From the NCBI RefSeq assembly GCF_001988955.1, contig NZ_CP014263.1:5020501-5084500 (forward strand): 64,000 nt of DNA, read 5' to 3'. A program made the translations under genes and the position numbers. The notes under the pieces were generated by a model. The model saw only the letters and a list, made by a program, of their open reading frames with translations, did no database searches and was not told where the DNA came from. Positions 51,706 through 61,152 of this stretch are shown here, piece by piece. The stretch is from Spirosoma montaniterrae. GTDB taxonomy: Bacteria; Bacteroidota; Bacteroidia; Cytophagales; Spirosomataceae. Positions within the stretch are counted from its first letter, which is position 1. Every line of letters begins with the position of its first letter.

Positions 51706-52821
51706 TTAGGGTAATACTTGCCTGTAAAAACTCAAAAATTGCTTCGACTCCGTTTCCCAATTGTACATTGTTTCAACCGCTTGCCGACCACGTTGCCCCA
51801 TGTCACGGGCCACCTGTTCGTTCTGAATAAAATAGAGTAAGGCATCGGCAATCGCTACCGGGTCGTTGGGCGATACACAGAAACCGCAACCGTGCCGTTC
51901 GACCACCTCGCGGTAGAGCGGAAAATCGGACGTGACAACGGGCAGGCCGAGAGCCATGTACTCGAATAATTTCGTTGTGTACGATTCCGGGTAATCGCCG
52001 ACGGGGTTCAGCAGGGCCAGTCCTGCCGTCGCACCGGCAGCGTAGCGAAAGGCTGTTTGCTGATTGGTGTACCCGTAAAAAATCAGGTTGTCGCAAACTT
52101 TGGCAAAGCCCGGCAACCTCGTTAATACGTGATTTGGAATCGCGCAATCGCCAAATAGGTGTACGCGAAAATTGGGGTAATTTGCTTTTAAAGACGCCAG
52201 TGCCAGTAGCAGCGTATCAAACGCGCGCTCAAGGCTAATCCAGCCAATGTAAAAGAAAACAGGTGCCTGCGGGTCGGTCGCGTAATTGGTTCGGAACGGC
52301 TCAAAGAAAGGCAGCGTGGGATAGTTGTGAATAACCACCGACGGGCGGTTCAGGTGTCGATAGGTATCTGTATAACCATGTTCTGTAAAAATCAAATAAA
52401 AGTGCCGTTGCGCCATGCGGTCGGCCCGGCAAAACGCCCACGTAGCCAGCCGGGTTTGGTTACTGGCTTTGGCATCCAACTTCTTGTAAAGATTTTCGTG
52501 AACCTCGTATATGACCGGAATTTGCAGCAAAAGCTGTACGAACCGGGCGAGCGGCAGCAGTTCGGGATCGTATATGTGAAACAGCGCGGGTCGCAGCCGC
52601 AGCGTATGCCACAACACCAGCGGATAATTGACAAGTACCCGCTGCCAAACTCGCCGAAACCAAAACAGCGAAACGTAGCGAATGCCAGTCCATTCACCGG
52701 CTGAACCATTCGGCAGCAGTGCAATTAATTCATAATGAGGAGCCAATGTTGGCAAAACGCGGTAAGCAATACGCGGGTCGCTGGCCGGGTGCGCCGTACT
52801 GACGTGAAGAATTCTAATCAC
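51706..52821 (-). CDS. Glycosyltransferase, GT4-like
   Basis: This 371-residue protein has a GT-B layout: the N-terminal domain starts ILHVSTAHPASDPRIAYRVL, with VIYEVHENLYKK. The C-terminal nucleotide-sugar domain carries FFYIGWISLERAFDTLLLAL and the conserved EX7E-like block SYTTKLFEYMALGLPVVTSD. It would transfer a sugar from a nucleotide donor to a glycan or lipid acceptor in the cytoplasm. It starts 9 bases after the DUF922 gene and probably shares its transcript. The 121 bases between it and the KAS III gene hold that gene's leader. Confidence 0.85.
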   Translation of the reverse strand: MIRILHVSTAHPASDPRIAYRVLPTLAPHYELIALLPNGSAGEWTGIRYVSLFWFRRVWQRVLVNYPLVLWHTLRLRPALFHIYDPELLPLARFVQLLLQIPVIYEVHENLYKKLDAKASNQTRLATWAFCRADRMAQRHFYLIFTEHGYTDTYRHLNRPSVVIHNYPTLPFFEPFRTNYATDPQAPVFFYIGWISLERAFDTLLLALASLKANYPNFRVHLFGDCAIPNHVLTRLPGFAKVCDNLIFYGYTNQQTAFRYAAGATAGLALLNPVGDYPESYTTKLFEYMALGLPVVTSDFPLYREVVERHGCGFCVSPNDPVAIADALLYFIQNEQVARDMGQRGRQAVETMYNWETESKQFLSFYRQVLP

Positions 52822-52830
52822 GTTTCAATA

Positions 52831-53916
52831 TCACTTTACACCCAAAGAACGCAACTCAGCATCTATTTTCTGATTCCAGCGTTCCTGCGCGGCCTGATTC
52901 AGGCTGTGATTGGTTTCGGCATCGTACTGTTCCTGCATTTTGTTCATCTCGCGGTACGACTCAATGAACTGGTATTGAATGATGCTGTTATAATCATCCA
53001 GCGTCAGGTTATCGGGCTGAATTTTACGCTTAAACCGCTCAACGATAATCTTCGTAATATCGAAGTGCCGCTGTTCGTGGTTGAGTGCGTAGGGTGTTTT
53101 TGCATCGGCCCGGCCCCACGACGAATTTTTGAGCATATAGGCTTTTGCCTTGAGATTCAGCGTAATAACACCATTCTGCACGGTACTCCTGCCTTCGTAA
53201 GCGAAGCTGGTAAATACTTCAGCCGCGTAGTGGCTGCCCCGGCGCGGTTCGGCCCGGAAGTCCGACCAGGTCAGTGGGCGTTTTGGGTTATACTGCACTG
53301 TATCGTCAGTTGTTATTCGGTCGTCGTCAGTAAAAACTACCCGGATGCCCTTTGCCAGTTTTTCGTTCTGGTTGGCTTCCCGATTCATATAATTGTTCAG
53401 GTTTTTGAGCGACGCCACTACTGCCTGTCGAATAGTTGACTCAATCACGTCCTGATTATTGACCGGACGCACGTAATTAGCTCCACCCCGGTACTCGGTC
53501 AGGCGGGTATTGTTTTCTGAGCCGTCTTCGTTCTTGCCCAGCAAATCAAACCCAACGGCATACGTAAACGTACCCGACACGCGACTGCCTACCGCACTCT
53601 CCGACAGGCGCAGTTGCAGAATCCGCAGGGCAATAGGCCGCAGCGATTTATTCTGTCGCATGTTCTGGTTAATGAACTGCCGTAGGCTGGTGGCTGCTCC
53701 ACCTTCGAGGTCAACGGGTTGGGCAGGCTGATTTGCCGCCAGCACTAACCGGGCCACAGCCCCGCGTTCGGGCCGTTGGTCGGTTACGGCGGCAATGTAA
53801 TACTCTTTCGGGTCGAATGGCAGCGACTGTAATCGCAACCGGATGGGGGCAGGTGGGAGTGATAAGAACCCTAACAGGTAGAAAATAAGGCCAATAGAAC
53901 GAATAACAACAAACAT
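52831..53916 (-). CDS. DUF922-type putative zinc protease
   Basis: This 361-residue protein has a hydrophobic N terminus (IGLIFYLLGFLSLPPAPI) that could export or anchor it. The middle part is beta-rich, and the last 160 residues match DUF922: PLTWSDFRAEPRRGSHYAAE, then NHEQRHFDI with the HExxH zinc motif at residues 280-284, and a closing helix with QFIESYREMNKMQEQYD. DUF922 is classed as a predicted Zn-dependent protease. It precedes the glycosyltransferase gene by nine bases. Confidence 0.75.
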   Translation of the reverse strand: MFVVIRSIGLIFYLLGFLSLPPAPIRLRLQSLPFDPKEYYIAAVTDQRPERGAVARLVLAANQPAQPVDLEGGAATSLRQFINQNMRQNKSLRPIALRILQLRLSESAVGSRVSGTFTYAVGFDLLGKNEDGSENNTRLTEYRGGANYVRPVNNQDVIESTIRQAVVASLKNLNNYMNREANQNEKLAKGIRVVFTDDDRITTDDTVQYNPKRPLTWSDFRAEPRRGSHYAAEVFTSFAYEGRSTVQNGVITLNLKAKAYMLKNSSWGRADAKTPYALNHEQRHFDITKIIVERFKRKIQPDNLTLDDYNSIIQYQFIESYREMNKMQEQYDAETNHSLNQAAQERWNQKIDAELRSLGVK

Positions 53917-53941
53917 ACAGATCAGCGACCCGACTATCAGG

Positions 53942-53972
53942 GCCTGCCAATTTGGTAACGAAATTGGCAGGC
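53942..53972. terminator. Hairpin between the higA remnant and the DUF922 gene
   Basis: GCCTGCCAATTT (53942-53953) and AAATTGGCAGGC (53961-53972) form a perfect 12-bp stem with a 7-base loop. No T run follows on the minus strand, so termination is probable rather than certain. Confidence 0.5.
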
Positions 53973-54063
53973 GATTCGTCGTTTATAAGTGAACAAAACG
54001 GCGGGATACAAGAAAATTTTATGTAGATGCGTTTCCCTGCAACAGGTGCCTTTAATGCATCGC

Positions 54064-54326
54064 TTAGGTTTGCTGTCTTGGCTTGTTGCGTATCACCAGC
54101 AGCACCGTCGAATGCATCTGTTGTATGATCAAACCAATCGATAGCTTTTGCGGCCCGGTCAAGAATGTGCATATCCTCCATACCATTTCGGGCGGGACGC
54201 TCCGCTTGCCGTTGATGATGGCTGAAGCGTCTTTCGACCACCTCCTGCACGGTCAATTTCTGGCCAGTAACTGTCAATGGTTTCGCGGATCAATTCGCCG
54301 GGGTGGGCGGGGTCAAAGAGTGCCAT
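54064..54326 (-). pseudogene. Decayed higA-type antitoxin gene
   Basis: From ATG at 54326 the minus strand reads MALFDPAHPGELIRETID, a typical HigA start. A second frame then gives LTVQEVVERRFS, and a third frame gives SAIINGKRSVPPEMVWRICT, continuing to TAA at 54064-54066. Together these make one HigA/XRE antitoxin with two frameshifts. It lies 12 bases downstream of the intact higA and looks like a second copy that has decayed. Confidence 0.65.
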
Positions 54327-54337
54327 AGCGATATTTT

Positions 54338-54670
54338 CTAAGCGGTTTGCAAGCCAGCATTTGGAGATGGCCAAAAATGCCGTACTGTGTAAGTCTTTTC
54401 TTTTTTCTCTGCCTGGCGCAAATCGTAATTCTGTTGCATGTTCAGCCATAGTTGCGGGGTCGTGTTGAAGGCTTCCGCTAATCGCAACGCCATATTGGGC
54501 GTGATGCCGTAGTGACCATTTATCAACTGTGATAGCGTTTTTCGGGTAACGCCTAAGCCTTCGGCGGCATCCGTAATCGAAAGCTCCAATGGCTCCAAAT
54601 ACAAGCCTTTCAACACCTGGCCGGGGTGGGGCGGGTTCTTCATGGGCCCTTTCACGCCGTTATTTTCCAT
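54338..54670 (-). CDS. higA: HigA-family antitoxin (XRE helix-turn-helix)
   Basis: From the ATG at 54670 this 110-residue protein reads [20 protein letters not shown] and then the helix-turn-helix [20 protein letters not shown], as in HigA addiction-module antitoxins. The end is [16 protein letters not shown]. It follows higB by 13 bases, the reversed toxin-first order typical of higBA, and would repress its own promoter. A longer in-frame start at 54706 would overlap higB. Confidence 0.9.
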   Translation of the reverse strand: MENNGVKGPMKNPPHPGQVLKGLYLEPLELSITDAAEGLGVTRKTLSQLINGHYGITPNMALRLAEAFNTTPQLWLNMQQNYDLRQAEKKEKTYTVRHFWPSPNAGLQTA

Positions 54671-54683
54671 CGCTGTTTCTCGT

Positions 54684-54962
54684 CTAGTGATAATCCAAAT
54701 AATCAACGTCGGTAACGCCTTCGTCCTCGAATTTGAAGATAATCCGATAATTTCCGGAAACCTTCACGGCCCAATACTCTTTCAAGTCCCCGGACAGTTT
54801 ATGGAGTCCTGAGCCGGGAAAATCCATATCCGAAGGTGTCACTGCGGCATCGAGCAAACCCAAAATTAAACGGATCTTCCCTAACTGAGACGCGGGTAAT
54901 TTGGCTGCGTCGTCCTTTTCATGAAAGAGACGTAATGGTTTGCTGCAAATGCTTTTAATCAT
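54684..54962 (-). CDS. higB: HigB/RelE-family toxin
   Basis: From the ATG at 54962 this 92-residue protein has the RelE/HigB pattern: [20 protein letters not shown], then [20 protein letters not shown] and [20 protein letters not shown]. Such toxins cleave mRNA in ribosomes. A clear promoter precedes it (TTG at 54996, -7 at 54968) and ends five bases before the start codon, so the transcript may be leaderless. Confidence 0.9.
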   Translation of the reverse strand: MIKSICSKPLRLFHEKDDAAKLPASQLGKIRLILGLLDAAVTPSDMDFPGSGLHKLSGDLKEYWAVKVSGNYRIIFKFEDEGVTDVDYLDYH

Positions 54963-54967
54963 GGTAG

Positions 54968-54998
54968 CAAATGTAACACGTTCCGTAACGGGTATCAA
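54968..54998 (-). promoter_or_regulatory. higBA promoter
   Basis: On the minus strand TTG (54996-54998), 20 bases, then TACATTTG (54968-54975) give a full promoter match. The spacer contains ACGGAACGT, an imperfect palindrome that could be the HigA operator. Only five bases separate the -7 box from the ATG. Confidence 0.7.
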
Positions 54999-55005
54999 GC
55001 CGAGT

Positions 55006-55037
55006 AATAAAAAAGGGAGAATTTTTTACGCTCTCCC
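55006..55037 (-). terminator. secA terminator
   Basis: On the minus strand GGGAGA pairs with TCTCCC and is followed by TTTTTTATT, a classical rho-independent terminator between secA and the higBA promoter. On the plus strand the arms are 55015-55020 and 55032-55037. Confidence 0.7.
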
Positions 55038-55097
55038 CTGCTGCAAGTGGCGGTTAGGCCATCTGTCGTTGCTCCTCCTCCATCCGGAGGGATGCTG

Positions 55098-55132
55098 TTT
55101 GTACAAACGTGCATCCCGCACGTTCGTACAAA
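55098..55132. repeat. Near-perfect palindrome at the 3' end of secA
   Basis: TTTGTACAAACGTGC (55098-55112) and GCACGTTCGTACAAA (55118-55132) pair with one mismatch around ATCCC. The sequence has the look of the dispersed hairpins at 25051 and 39421. It begins five bases beyond the secA stop. Confidence 0.65.
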
Positions 55133-55136
55133 TAAT

Positions 55137-58100
55137 TTACTCAATTAGCGTCGCTTTGCCGCTCATGAGGTCGTTTTCAACAGTTTTAAACTTCACGTCG
55201 CGCTTTACCGAACCATCGGCGTATTGCACACTCACGCGGGCGTTGCGGTCAACTTTGGCGACACGAACGGGTGCCTGCCGGGGCATCGGTGGCGCACCAG
55301 CCCCCAAAGCGTTGTTTTCAGCCATGCGCCGGGCATATTCTTCGGGGCCGGTGGCGAGGTGTTCGTCGTCGAAATCTTCCATGTTGGTGTGCAACTGAGG
55401 TTGCGGCTGCGGGCGTTGCCGCGTCGGAGCCTGCCGAATCTCCTGTTGCACCTCCTGTGCATCCTGCGCCGGAATGTCGGCTTTAGCCAGGAAGCTGATG
55501 GTGTCGAAGTTCACTTTGTTCAGGAACCGCTTGAAGAGTTCGACCGACTCGAACTTGTAGACCAGCAAGGGGTCTTTCTGCTCAAATACGGCGTTCTGCA
55601 CCGATTGCTTCAGGTCGTCCATTTCGCGCAGGTGCTCTTTCCATTCCTGGTCAATCACCGATAGCGTCACGGCTTTTTCCATTTCCGTTACCAACGCCCG
55701 GCCTCTGCTCTCAACGGCCTCCTGCAAATCGACTACAACCGTCAATTCGTGCAGCCCGTCGGTAAACGGCACCACAATGTTCTTGATCTGATGCCCCTGT
55801 TCGTTCATAACCTGCGTCAGCACGGGCAGGGCTTTCTCGGCAATTGCTTGGTTTTTAGCCTGATAGTGAGCTTCGGTTTCTTCGTACAACCGTCGTACCT
55901 GATCGGGTTTCTTGAGTCGGCCAAATTCGTCGGCAGTCAGTGTAGGCGATACACCCAGCGCGGTCAGCAACTGGAGTCGTACCTCCTCGTAATTGCCTTC
56001 GGCGTTATTCACCGTTTCCTCCACCACGTCATACATGGTGTTGGCAATGTCGAGCGGCAGGCGGTCGCCGAAGAGCGCGTTCCGACGGCGTTTGTAAATG
56101 GCCTCACGCTGGTAGTTCATCACGTCGTCGTATTCGAGCAGGCGTTTACGAATGCCGAAGTTGTTTTCTTCGACTTTCTTCTGCGCCCGTTCAATCGACT
56201 TCGTAATCATCGAGTGCTGAATAACTTCGCCCTCTTCCAGGCCCATGCGGTCCATTACCTTCGCGATGCGCTCCGAACCAAATAACCGCATCAGGCTATC
56301 TTCGAGCGAAACGAAAAACTGCGACGTGCCGGGGTCGCCCTGACGGCCCGCCCGCCCGCGCAACTGCCGGTCGACCCGGCGCGATTCGTGGCGTTCTGTG
56401 CCAATGATGGCTAACCCGCCCGCCGATTTCGATTCGGGTGTCAGCTTAATATCCGTACCCCGCCCGGCCATGTTTGTGGCGATGGTCACGGTGCCGGTTT
56501 GCCCCGCCGACGCTACAATTTCGGCTTCGCGCTGGTGATATTTGGCGTTCAGTACCTGATGCTGAATTTTCCGCAACGTCAGCAGGCGACTTAGCAGCTC
56601 TGAGTTCTCGACCGAGGTCGTACCTACCAGCACCGGGCGTCCTTTCTCAACTAATGCCGTTATCTCATCGACAACCGCGTTGTATTTTTCGCGTACCGAC
56701 CGATAGACTTTATCTTCTTCATCTTTCCGGCTAATGGCCCGGTTGGTCGGAATCACCACCACGTCCATCTTGTAGATCTGCCAGAACTCCGACGCTTCGG
56801 TTTCTGCCGTACCCGTCATACCGGCCCGCTTGTGGTACATGCGGAAGTAGTTCTGGAGCGTAACGGTAGCGTAGGTCTGCGTAGCATCCTCAACTTTCAC
56901 GTTCTCTTTCGCTTCTACCGCCTGGTGCAGTCCGTCAGACCACCGCCGACCTTCCATAATCCGGCCTGTCTGCTCGTCTACAATCTTCACCTTGCCGTCC
57001 ATAATCACGTACTCGGTGTCGCGTTCAAACAGCGTGTAGGCTTTCAGCAACTGGTTAACGGTATTAATGCGCTGCGTTTTAACCGCATAATCGCGGATAA
57101 CGGCTTCTTTGCCCAGTAGCTTTTCCTGCTCCGATAATTCCGGGCTTTTTTCGATAGCGTTGAGGTCAATCGATAGGTCGGGCAGAATAAAAAAGTTGGG
57201 GTCTTCGCCCGAACCCGTAATATAGTCGATGCCTTTCTCGGTCAGGTCGATGCTGTTATGCCGTTCGTCGATAGTGAAATACAGCGGCTTATCGGCTTCT
57301 GGCATCAATTTCTGGTTCTCTGCCAGATAGATGGACTCGGTTTTTTGCAGCAAAGCTTTGTTACCCGTTTCGCTCAGGAATTTGATGAGCGGCTTATGCT
57401 TGGGTAAGCCCCGGTACGCCCGGAACAGCGACAGTCCGCCTTCCTTCTCGTCGCCAGCGGCAATTTTTTTCTTGGCATCGTTCAGATAATCGTACACCAA
57501 TTTGCGCTGCGCTTCTACCACGCGGGCCACGCGCGGCTTCAGTTCGATGTAGTCCTGTTCGTCGCCACGCGGTATGGGGCCGCTGATAATCAGGGGAGTA
57601 CGGGCATCATCAATCAAAACGGAGTCTACCTCATCGACCATTGCATAATGGTGCTTTCGCTGCACGAGTTCACCCGTTTCGCGGGCCATATTGTCGCGCA
57701 GGTAGTCGAAGCCAAATTCGTTGTTGGTGCCGTAGGTGATGTCGGCAAGGTAAGCTTGCTTACGCTGAAGCGTATTCGGCTGATGCTTATCGATACAGTC
57801 GACGCGGAGGCCATGAAACTCGAAAAGCGGCCCCATCCATTCGGAGTCACGTTTGGCGAGATAATCGTTTACTGTCACGATATGCACCCCGCGCCCGGCC
57901 AGACCGTTCAGGAAAGCCGGAAACGTAGCTACCAGCGTTTTTCCTTCACCAGTTGCCATTTCTGCAATTTTGCCCTGATGCAGTACCACCCCGCCAATAA
58001 TCTGCACGTCGTAATGCACCATATCCCACGTGACGGGTGTACCGGCGGCATCCCAGCGATTTGCCCAATGGGCCTGATCACCGTCGATCACTACGCTTTT

Positions 58101-58526
58101 CTTACGCTGCGCCAGTTCTCGGTCAAAATCGGTGGCCGTAACCGTCAGTTGGTCGTTTTCAGTGAACCGACGGGCGGTTTCTTTCACCACGGCGAATGCC
58201 TGGGGCAGAATGTCGATCAGTACGCGTTCCAGTTCGGTATTGCGGTCGGCTTCGAGTTTGTCGATGCGGTTAAAGAGCCGCTCTTTCTCGTTCACGTCCA
58301 CGTCGGCATGGCTGGCGGCTTCGGTAAGTTCGGCCAGTTGGCTGTCGATGTCGGCCAGCTCAGCAGCGATCTGCGCTTTCAGGTCAGCCGAAATCTGCCG
58401 TAACTGGTCGTTCGAGAGGTCTTTGAGCTGGGCAAACTCGGCGTTTACCTTCTCAACGTAGGGCAGCAGTTCTTTAACGTCCCGCTGCGATTTGGTGCCA
58501 AACAGCTTGGCTATGAGATTTATCAT
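55137..58526 (-). CDS. secA: SecA preprotein translocase ATPase
   Basis: This 1129-residue SecA has Walker A GEGKT at residues 193-197 ([14 protein letters not shown]), the [20 protein letters not shown] helicase motif and [10 protein letters not shown]. It also has [27 protein letters not shown] and a Gln/Pro-rich tail. It lacks the C-terminal zinc-binding SEC-C motif of E. coli SecA, common in Bacteroidota. It is about 230 residues longer than E. coli SecA because of insertions typical of this phylum. It drives protein export through SecYEG. It is transcribed alone from a strong promoter (58590-58620). Confidence 0.95.
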   Translation of the reverse strand: MINLIAKLFGTKSQRDVKELLPYVEKVNAEFAQLKDLSNDQLRQISADLKAQIAAELADIDSQLAELTEAASHADVDVNEKERLFNRIDKLEADRNTELERVLIDILPQAFAVVKETARRFTENDQLTVTATDFDRELAQRKKSVVIDGDQAHWANRWDAAGTPVTWDMVHYDVQIIGGVVLHQGKIAEMATGEGKTLVATFPAFLNGLAGRGVHIVTVNDYLAKRDSEWMGPLFEFHGLRVDCIDKHQPNTLQRKQAYLADITYGTNNEFGFDYLRDNMARETGELVQRKHHYAMVDEVDSVLIDDARTPLIISGPIPRGDEQDYIELKPRVARVVEAQRKLVYDYLNDAKKKIAAGDEKEGGLSLFRAYRGLPKHKPLIKFLSETGNKALLQKTESIYLAENQKLMPEADKPLYFTIDERHNSIDLTEKGIDYITGSGEDPNFFILPDLSIDLNAIEKSPELSEQEKLLGKEAVIRDYAVKTQRINTVNQLLKAYTLFERDTEYVIMDGKVKIVDEQTGRIMEGRRWSDGLHQAVEAKENVKVEDATQTYATVTLQNYFRMYHKRAGMTGTAETEASEFWQIYKMDVVVIPTNRAISRKDEEDKVYRSVREKYNAVVDEITALVEKGRPVLVGTTSVENSELLSRLLTLRKIQHQVLNAKYHQREAEIVASAGQTGTVTIATNMAGRGTDIKLTPESKSAGGLAIIGTERHESRRVDRQLRGRAGRQGDPGTSQFFVSLEDSLMRLFGSERIAKVMDRMGLEEGEVIQHSMITKSIERAQKKVEENNFGIRKRLLEYDDVMNYQREAIYKRRRNALFGDRLPLDIANTMYDVVEETVNNAEGNYEEVRLQLLTALGVSPTLTADEFGRLKKPDQVRRLYEETEAHYQAKNQAIAEKALPVLTQVMNEQGHQIKNIVVPFTDGLHELTVVVDLQEAVESRGRALVTEMEKAVTLSVIDQEWKEHLREMDDLKQSVQNAVFEQKDPLLVYKFESVELFKRFLNKVNFDTISFLAKADIPAQDAQEVQQEIRQAPTRQRPQPQPQLHTNMEDFDDEHLATGPEEYARRMAENNALGAGAPPMPRQAPVRVAKVDRNARVSVQYADGSVKRDVKFKTVENDLMSGKATLIE

Positions 58527-58589
58527 TGTATAGAATCGTAGGTCGTCTCAGTCGTGAATTACCCTGATCGGGTCTCGACTAATTTTCTA

Positions 58590-58620
58590 CAAATTTAGTG
58601 TATTGGGCGTCGGACTGCAA
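58590..58620 (-). promoter_or_regulatory. secA promoter
   Basis: On the minus strand TTG (58618-58620), exactly 20 bases, then TAAATTTG (58590-58597) match the Bacteroidota promoter consensus. The predicted leader is close to 58 bases and includes a small CCCGATCAGGG hairpin. Confidence 0.75.
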
Positions 58621-58682
58621 GGAAGGTGGCAATCAGCTATCTTACCTTACTATATGGGAACGGGATTTTGCGGCTTACCTAT

Positions 58683-58690
58683 TACTTTTG
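58683..58690 (+). promoter_or_regulatory. -7 promoter element of the exopolysaccharide locus
   Basis: TACTTTTG matches TAnnTTTG and lies 32 bases before the ATG at 58723. A -33 element at the normal spacing is not evident. It would drive the export-protein, Wzz and Wzx genes. Confidence 0.45.
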
Positions 58691-58722
58691 CGAATCAAAT
58701 ATTGGCCCAATAGCCATTGTTC

Positions 58723-61140
58723 ATGCGTATCAACGACAAATTGTCACATTGCGTCCGCCGTAATCGTTCGTTTTGCTTTTTTTTCGCACTTGTTTTACTG
58801 ACAAGTTCTTACGTAGTGTCGGCCCAGTCAACGCCTTCCCGCGTTGATCAGCTCAGTGATGAGCAGGTGCAGGAGTTTTATCGCCGGGCGCAGGCCAGTG
58901 GTCTGAGTGAGTCGCAGATTGAGCAGGCGGCTATGTCGCAGGGCTATACGCTCACCGATATTGCCAAAATGCGCAAGCGCATGACCGACTTACGCATGTC
59001 GTCGCAAAATGGGCGTGGTCAATCCGTTACGGATACCAGCCGGGGGCGGGTGCTGCCAACGGGCCTATCACGTCGGCTGGTTGATTCGCTGCCGTATACA
59101 ACCCGGCGTGATTCTACCAAACTGCGCGTTTTTGGGGCATCGCTATTTGAAAATGCCAATCTGTCGTTTGAACCCAACATGCGAATTGCTACGCCCCGCA
59201 ACTACATTGTTGGCCCCGACGATGAAATAACTATTGATATTGCGGGAGCCGCGTCTGATAACTTCAAGCTGAAAGTATCGCCGGAGGGTACCGTAAAAGT
59301 GCCTAATCTGGCTGCTATTTTCGTGAGTGGGCTAACCATCGAGCAGGCCGAACAGCGCATCATCAGCCGGCTGCGGCAGGGTGGTTATCAGGGATTGGGT
59401 GTGCCGGGTAGCGGTATTACGGCCAATGTGGCACTGACCAATATCCGTAGCATTCGGGTTACGCTCGTAGGCGAGGTAGTTCGGCCCGGCACGTACACGA
59501 TTTCATCGCTTGGCTCGGCCTTCAACGCGCTTTACCTGGCTGGCGGTCCTAATCCGGAAACCGGCTCGTTCCGCAAAATCAGTATCATTCGGGGCAACCG
59601 TGTGGTTCGTACCATTGATTTGTATGATTTTATTCTTCGGGCCGACCAACGCGATAATATCCGGCTACAGGATCAGGACGTTATTCGCGTAGCTGACTAT
59701 GGCACCCGTGTTGACTTGACGGGGCAAGTACGCCGACCGGCCATTTTTGAGGTACTGCCCGGCGAAACGTTCCGCACACTGCTGGGATTTGCCGGTGGTT
59801 TTGCCGACGATGCCTATCGGGCCAGTATCACTATCCGGCGCAACACCGATCGCGAACGTAAAATTCTGACGGTCACTGAAGCGGAGATGGCAACTACGGC
59901 ACCGCAGCCTGGCGACAAAATTTTTGTCGGTAAGATTCTCGAACGCTACGAAAACCGCGTACAGGTAGCTGGTGCCGTGATGCGCCCCGGCGATTATGCG
60001 CTGGAACCGGGCCTGGAAACCGTTCGGCAGTTGGTAACACGGGCAGAAGGGTTACGAAAAGACGCATTTGTGAACCGGGCCAACATTGTGCGCGAACGCC
60101 CCGACATGGACCGCGAAAACCTCTCCTTTGATCTGGGCAAACTGATGCGCGGTGAAATTGCCGATATTCCGCTCATGCGGCAGGATAGCCTGACGGTGTT
60201 GTCGATTCGCGACCTGCGCGAACAATATTACGTTGTTATTGGCGGAGCCGTCAACAAGCCCGATACCATCGAGTACGTCAACAATATGAGTGTGGCCGAC
60301 CTGATTGCGCTGGCTGGCGGTTTTCAGGAAGGAGCTAAACCAAATTTAGTTGAAGTGGCCCGGCGCATTCGTCAGGATTCGGCGGGTATCCGCGCTACAA
60401 CGCTCGAAACATTCCGGTTTGCGGTTGATCGAAATCTGCAGCTTGGTTCTGTTGAGACGAATGCGGCTCACGATAGTGCGGCTGCGTTTCGCCTTCAGCC
60501 GTTCGATATTGTGTACGTGCGCACGTCGATAAATTACGAAGCGCAACGACAGGCATTTATTTTCGGCGAGGTAATGTATCCGGGCAACTATGCCATTGCT
60601 AACCGGCAGGAGCGCATCAGCGACCTGATTGCGCGGGCAGGTGGTTTGCGCCCTACAGCGTATATGCCCGGTGCCCAGTATCGACGGAATGGTCGGATTG
60701 TGGGCAGCGATCTTCGCCATATTATGGATGATCCTGGCGTAGAAGAGAATATGATGATTACAGACCAGGATACCATCTTCATTCCGCGTCGGTCTGAGAC
60801 GGTGGGTATCGAAGGAGCCGTGCTGAACCCTTCGTCGGTGAGCTACAAAGTCAATTACAATTTTGACGATTACATTAGTGAAACGGGCGGATTTACCGAT
60901 AACGCCCGGCAGCGGAAAGCATATATTATCTATCCGAATGGCCGGAAAGACCGCTCGCGCCAATTCCTGTTTTTCAAAGGACGACCACGGGTTGAACCCG
61001 GTTCAACTATTGTTGTGCCATTTAAGCCGATGGAAAATACAAAGATGTCGCCAATTGAGCGGGTGGGTATTCTTTCGCTGATTGGTACTTTAGCGGCCAC
61101 CGCTGCCAGTATTATTGTTAATCTTAGCAGACAGCCGTAA
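58723..61140 (+). CDS. Polysaccharide export protein with SLBB domains (Wza-like)
   Basis: This 805-residue protein has a signal peptide (FFALVLLTSSYVVSAQ). A polysaccharide-export (PES) domain follows (NYIVGPDDEITIDIAGAASD, KVSPEGTVKVPNLAAIFVSG). Several SLBB repeats (e.g. TLVGEVVRPGTYTISSLGS, VAGAVMRPGDYALEPGLE, IFGEVMYPGNYAIANRQE) come next, and a C-terminal transmembrane helix (GILSLIGTLAATAASIIVNL). It forms the outer-membrane exit for exopolysaccharide; the many SLBB copies make it longer than Wza. I use the ATG at 58723, not the TTG at 58717. It overlaps no neighbour; the Wzz gene follows after 12 bases. Confidence 0.9.
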   Translation: MRINDKLSHCVRRNRSFCFFFALVLLTSSYVVSAQSTPSRVDQLSDEQVQEFYRRAQASGLSESQIEQAAMSQGYTLTDIAKMRKRMTDLRMSSQNGRGQSVTDTSRGRVLPTGLSRRLVDSLPYTTRRDSTKLRVFGASLFENANLSFEPNMRIATPRNYIVGPDDEITIDIAGAASDNFKLKVSPEGTVKVPNLAAIFVSGLTIEQAEQRIISRLRQGGYQGLGVPGSGITANVALTNIRSIRVTLVGEVVRPGTYTISSLGSAFNALYLAGGPNPETGSFRKISIIRGNRVVRTIDLYDFILRADQRDNIRLQDQDVIRVADYGTRVDLTGQVRRPAIFEVLPGETFRTLLGFAGGFADDAYRASITIRRNTDRERKILTVTEAEMATTAPQPGDKIFVGKILERYENRVQVAGAVMRPGDYALEPGLETVRQLVTRAEGLRKDAFVNRANIVRERPDMDRENLSFDLGKLMRGEIADIPLMRQDSLTVLSIRDLREQYYVVIGGAVNKPDTIEYVNNMSVADLIALAGGFQEGAKPNLVEVARRIRQDSAGIRATTLETFRFAVDRNLQLGSVETNAAHDSAAAFRLQPFDIVYVRTSINYEAQRQAFIFGEVMYPGNYAIANRQERISDLIARAGGLRPTAYMPGAQYRRNGRIVGSDLRHIMDDPGVEENMMITDQDTIFIPRRSETVGIEGAVLNPSSVSYKVNYNFDDYISETGGFTDNARQRKAYIIYPNGRKDRSRQFLFFKGRPRVEPGSTIVVPFKPMENTKMSPIERVGILSLIGTLAATAASIIVNLSRQP

Positions 61141-61152
61141 TCAGGCAAATAG

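Noticed and set aside
57648..58403. Plus-strand 251-codon open frame
   Set aside because: It is a shadow of secA, whose motifs are unambiguous on the minus strand.
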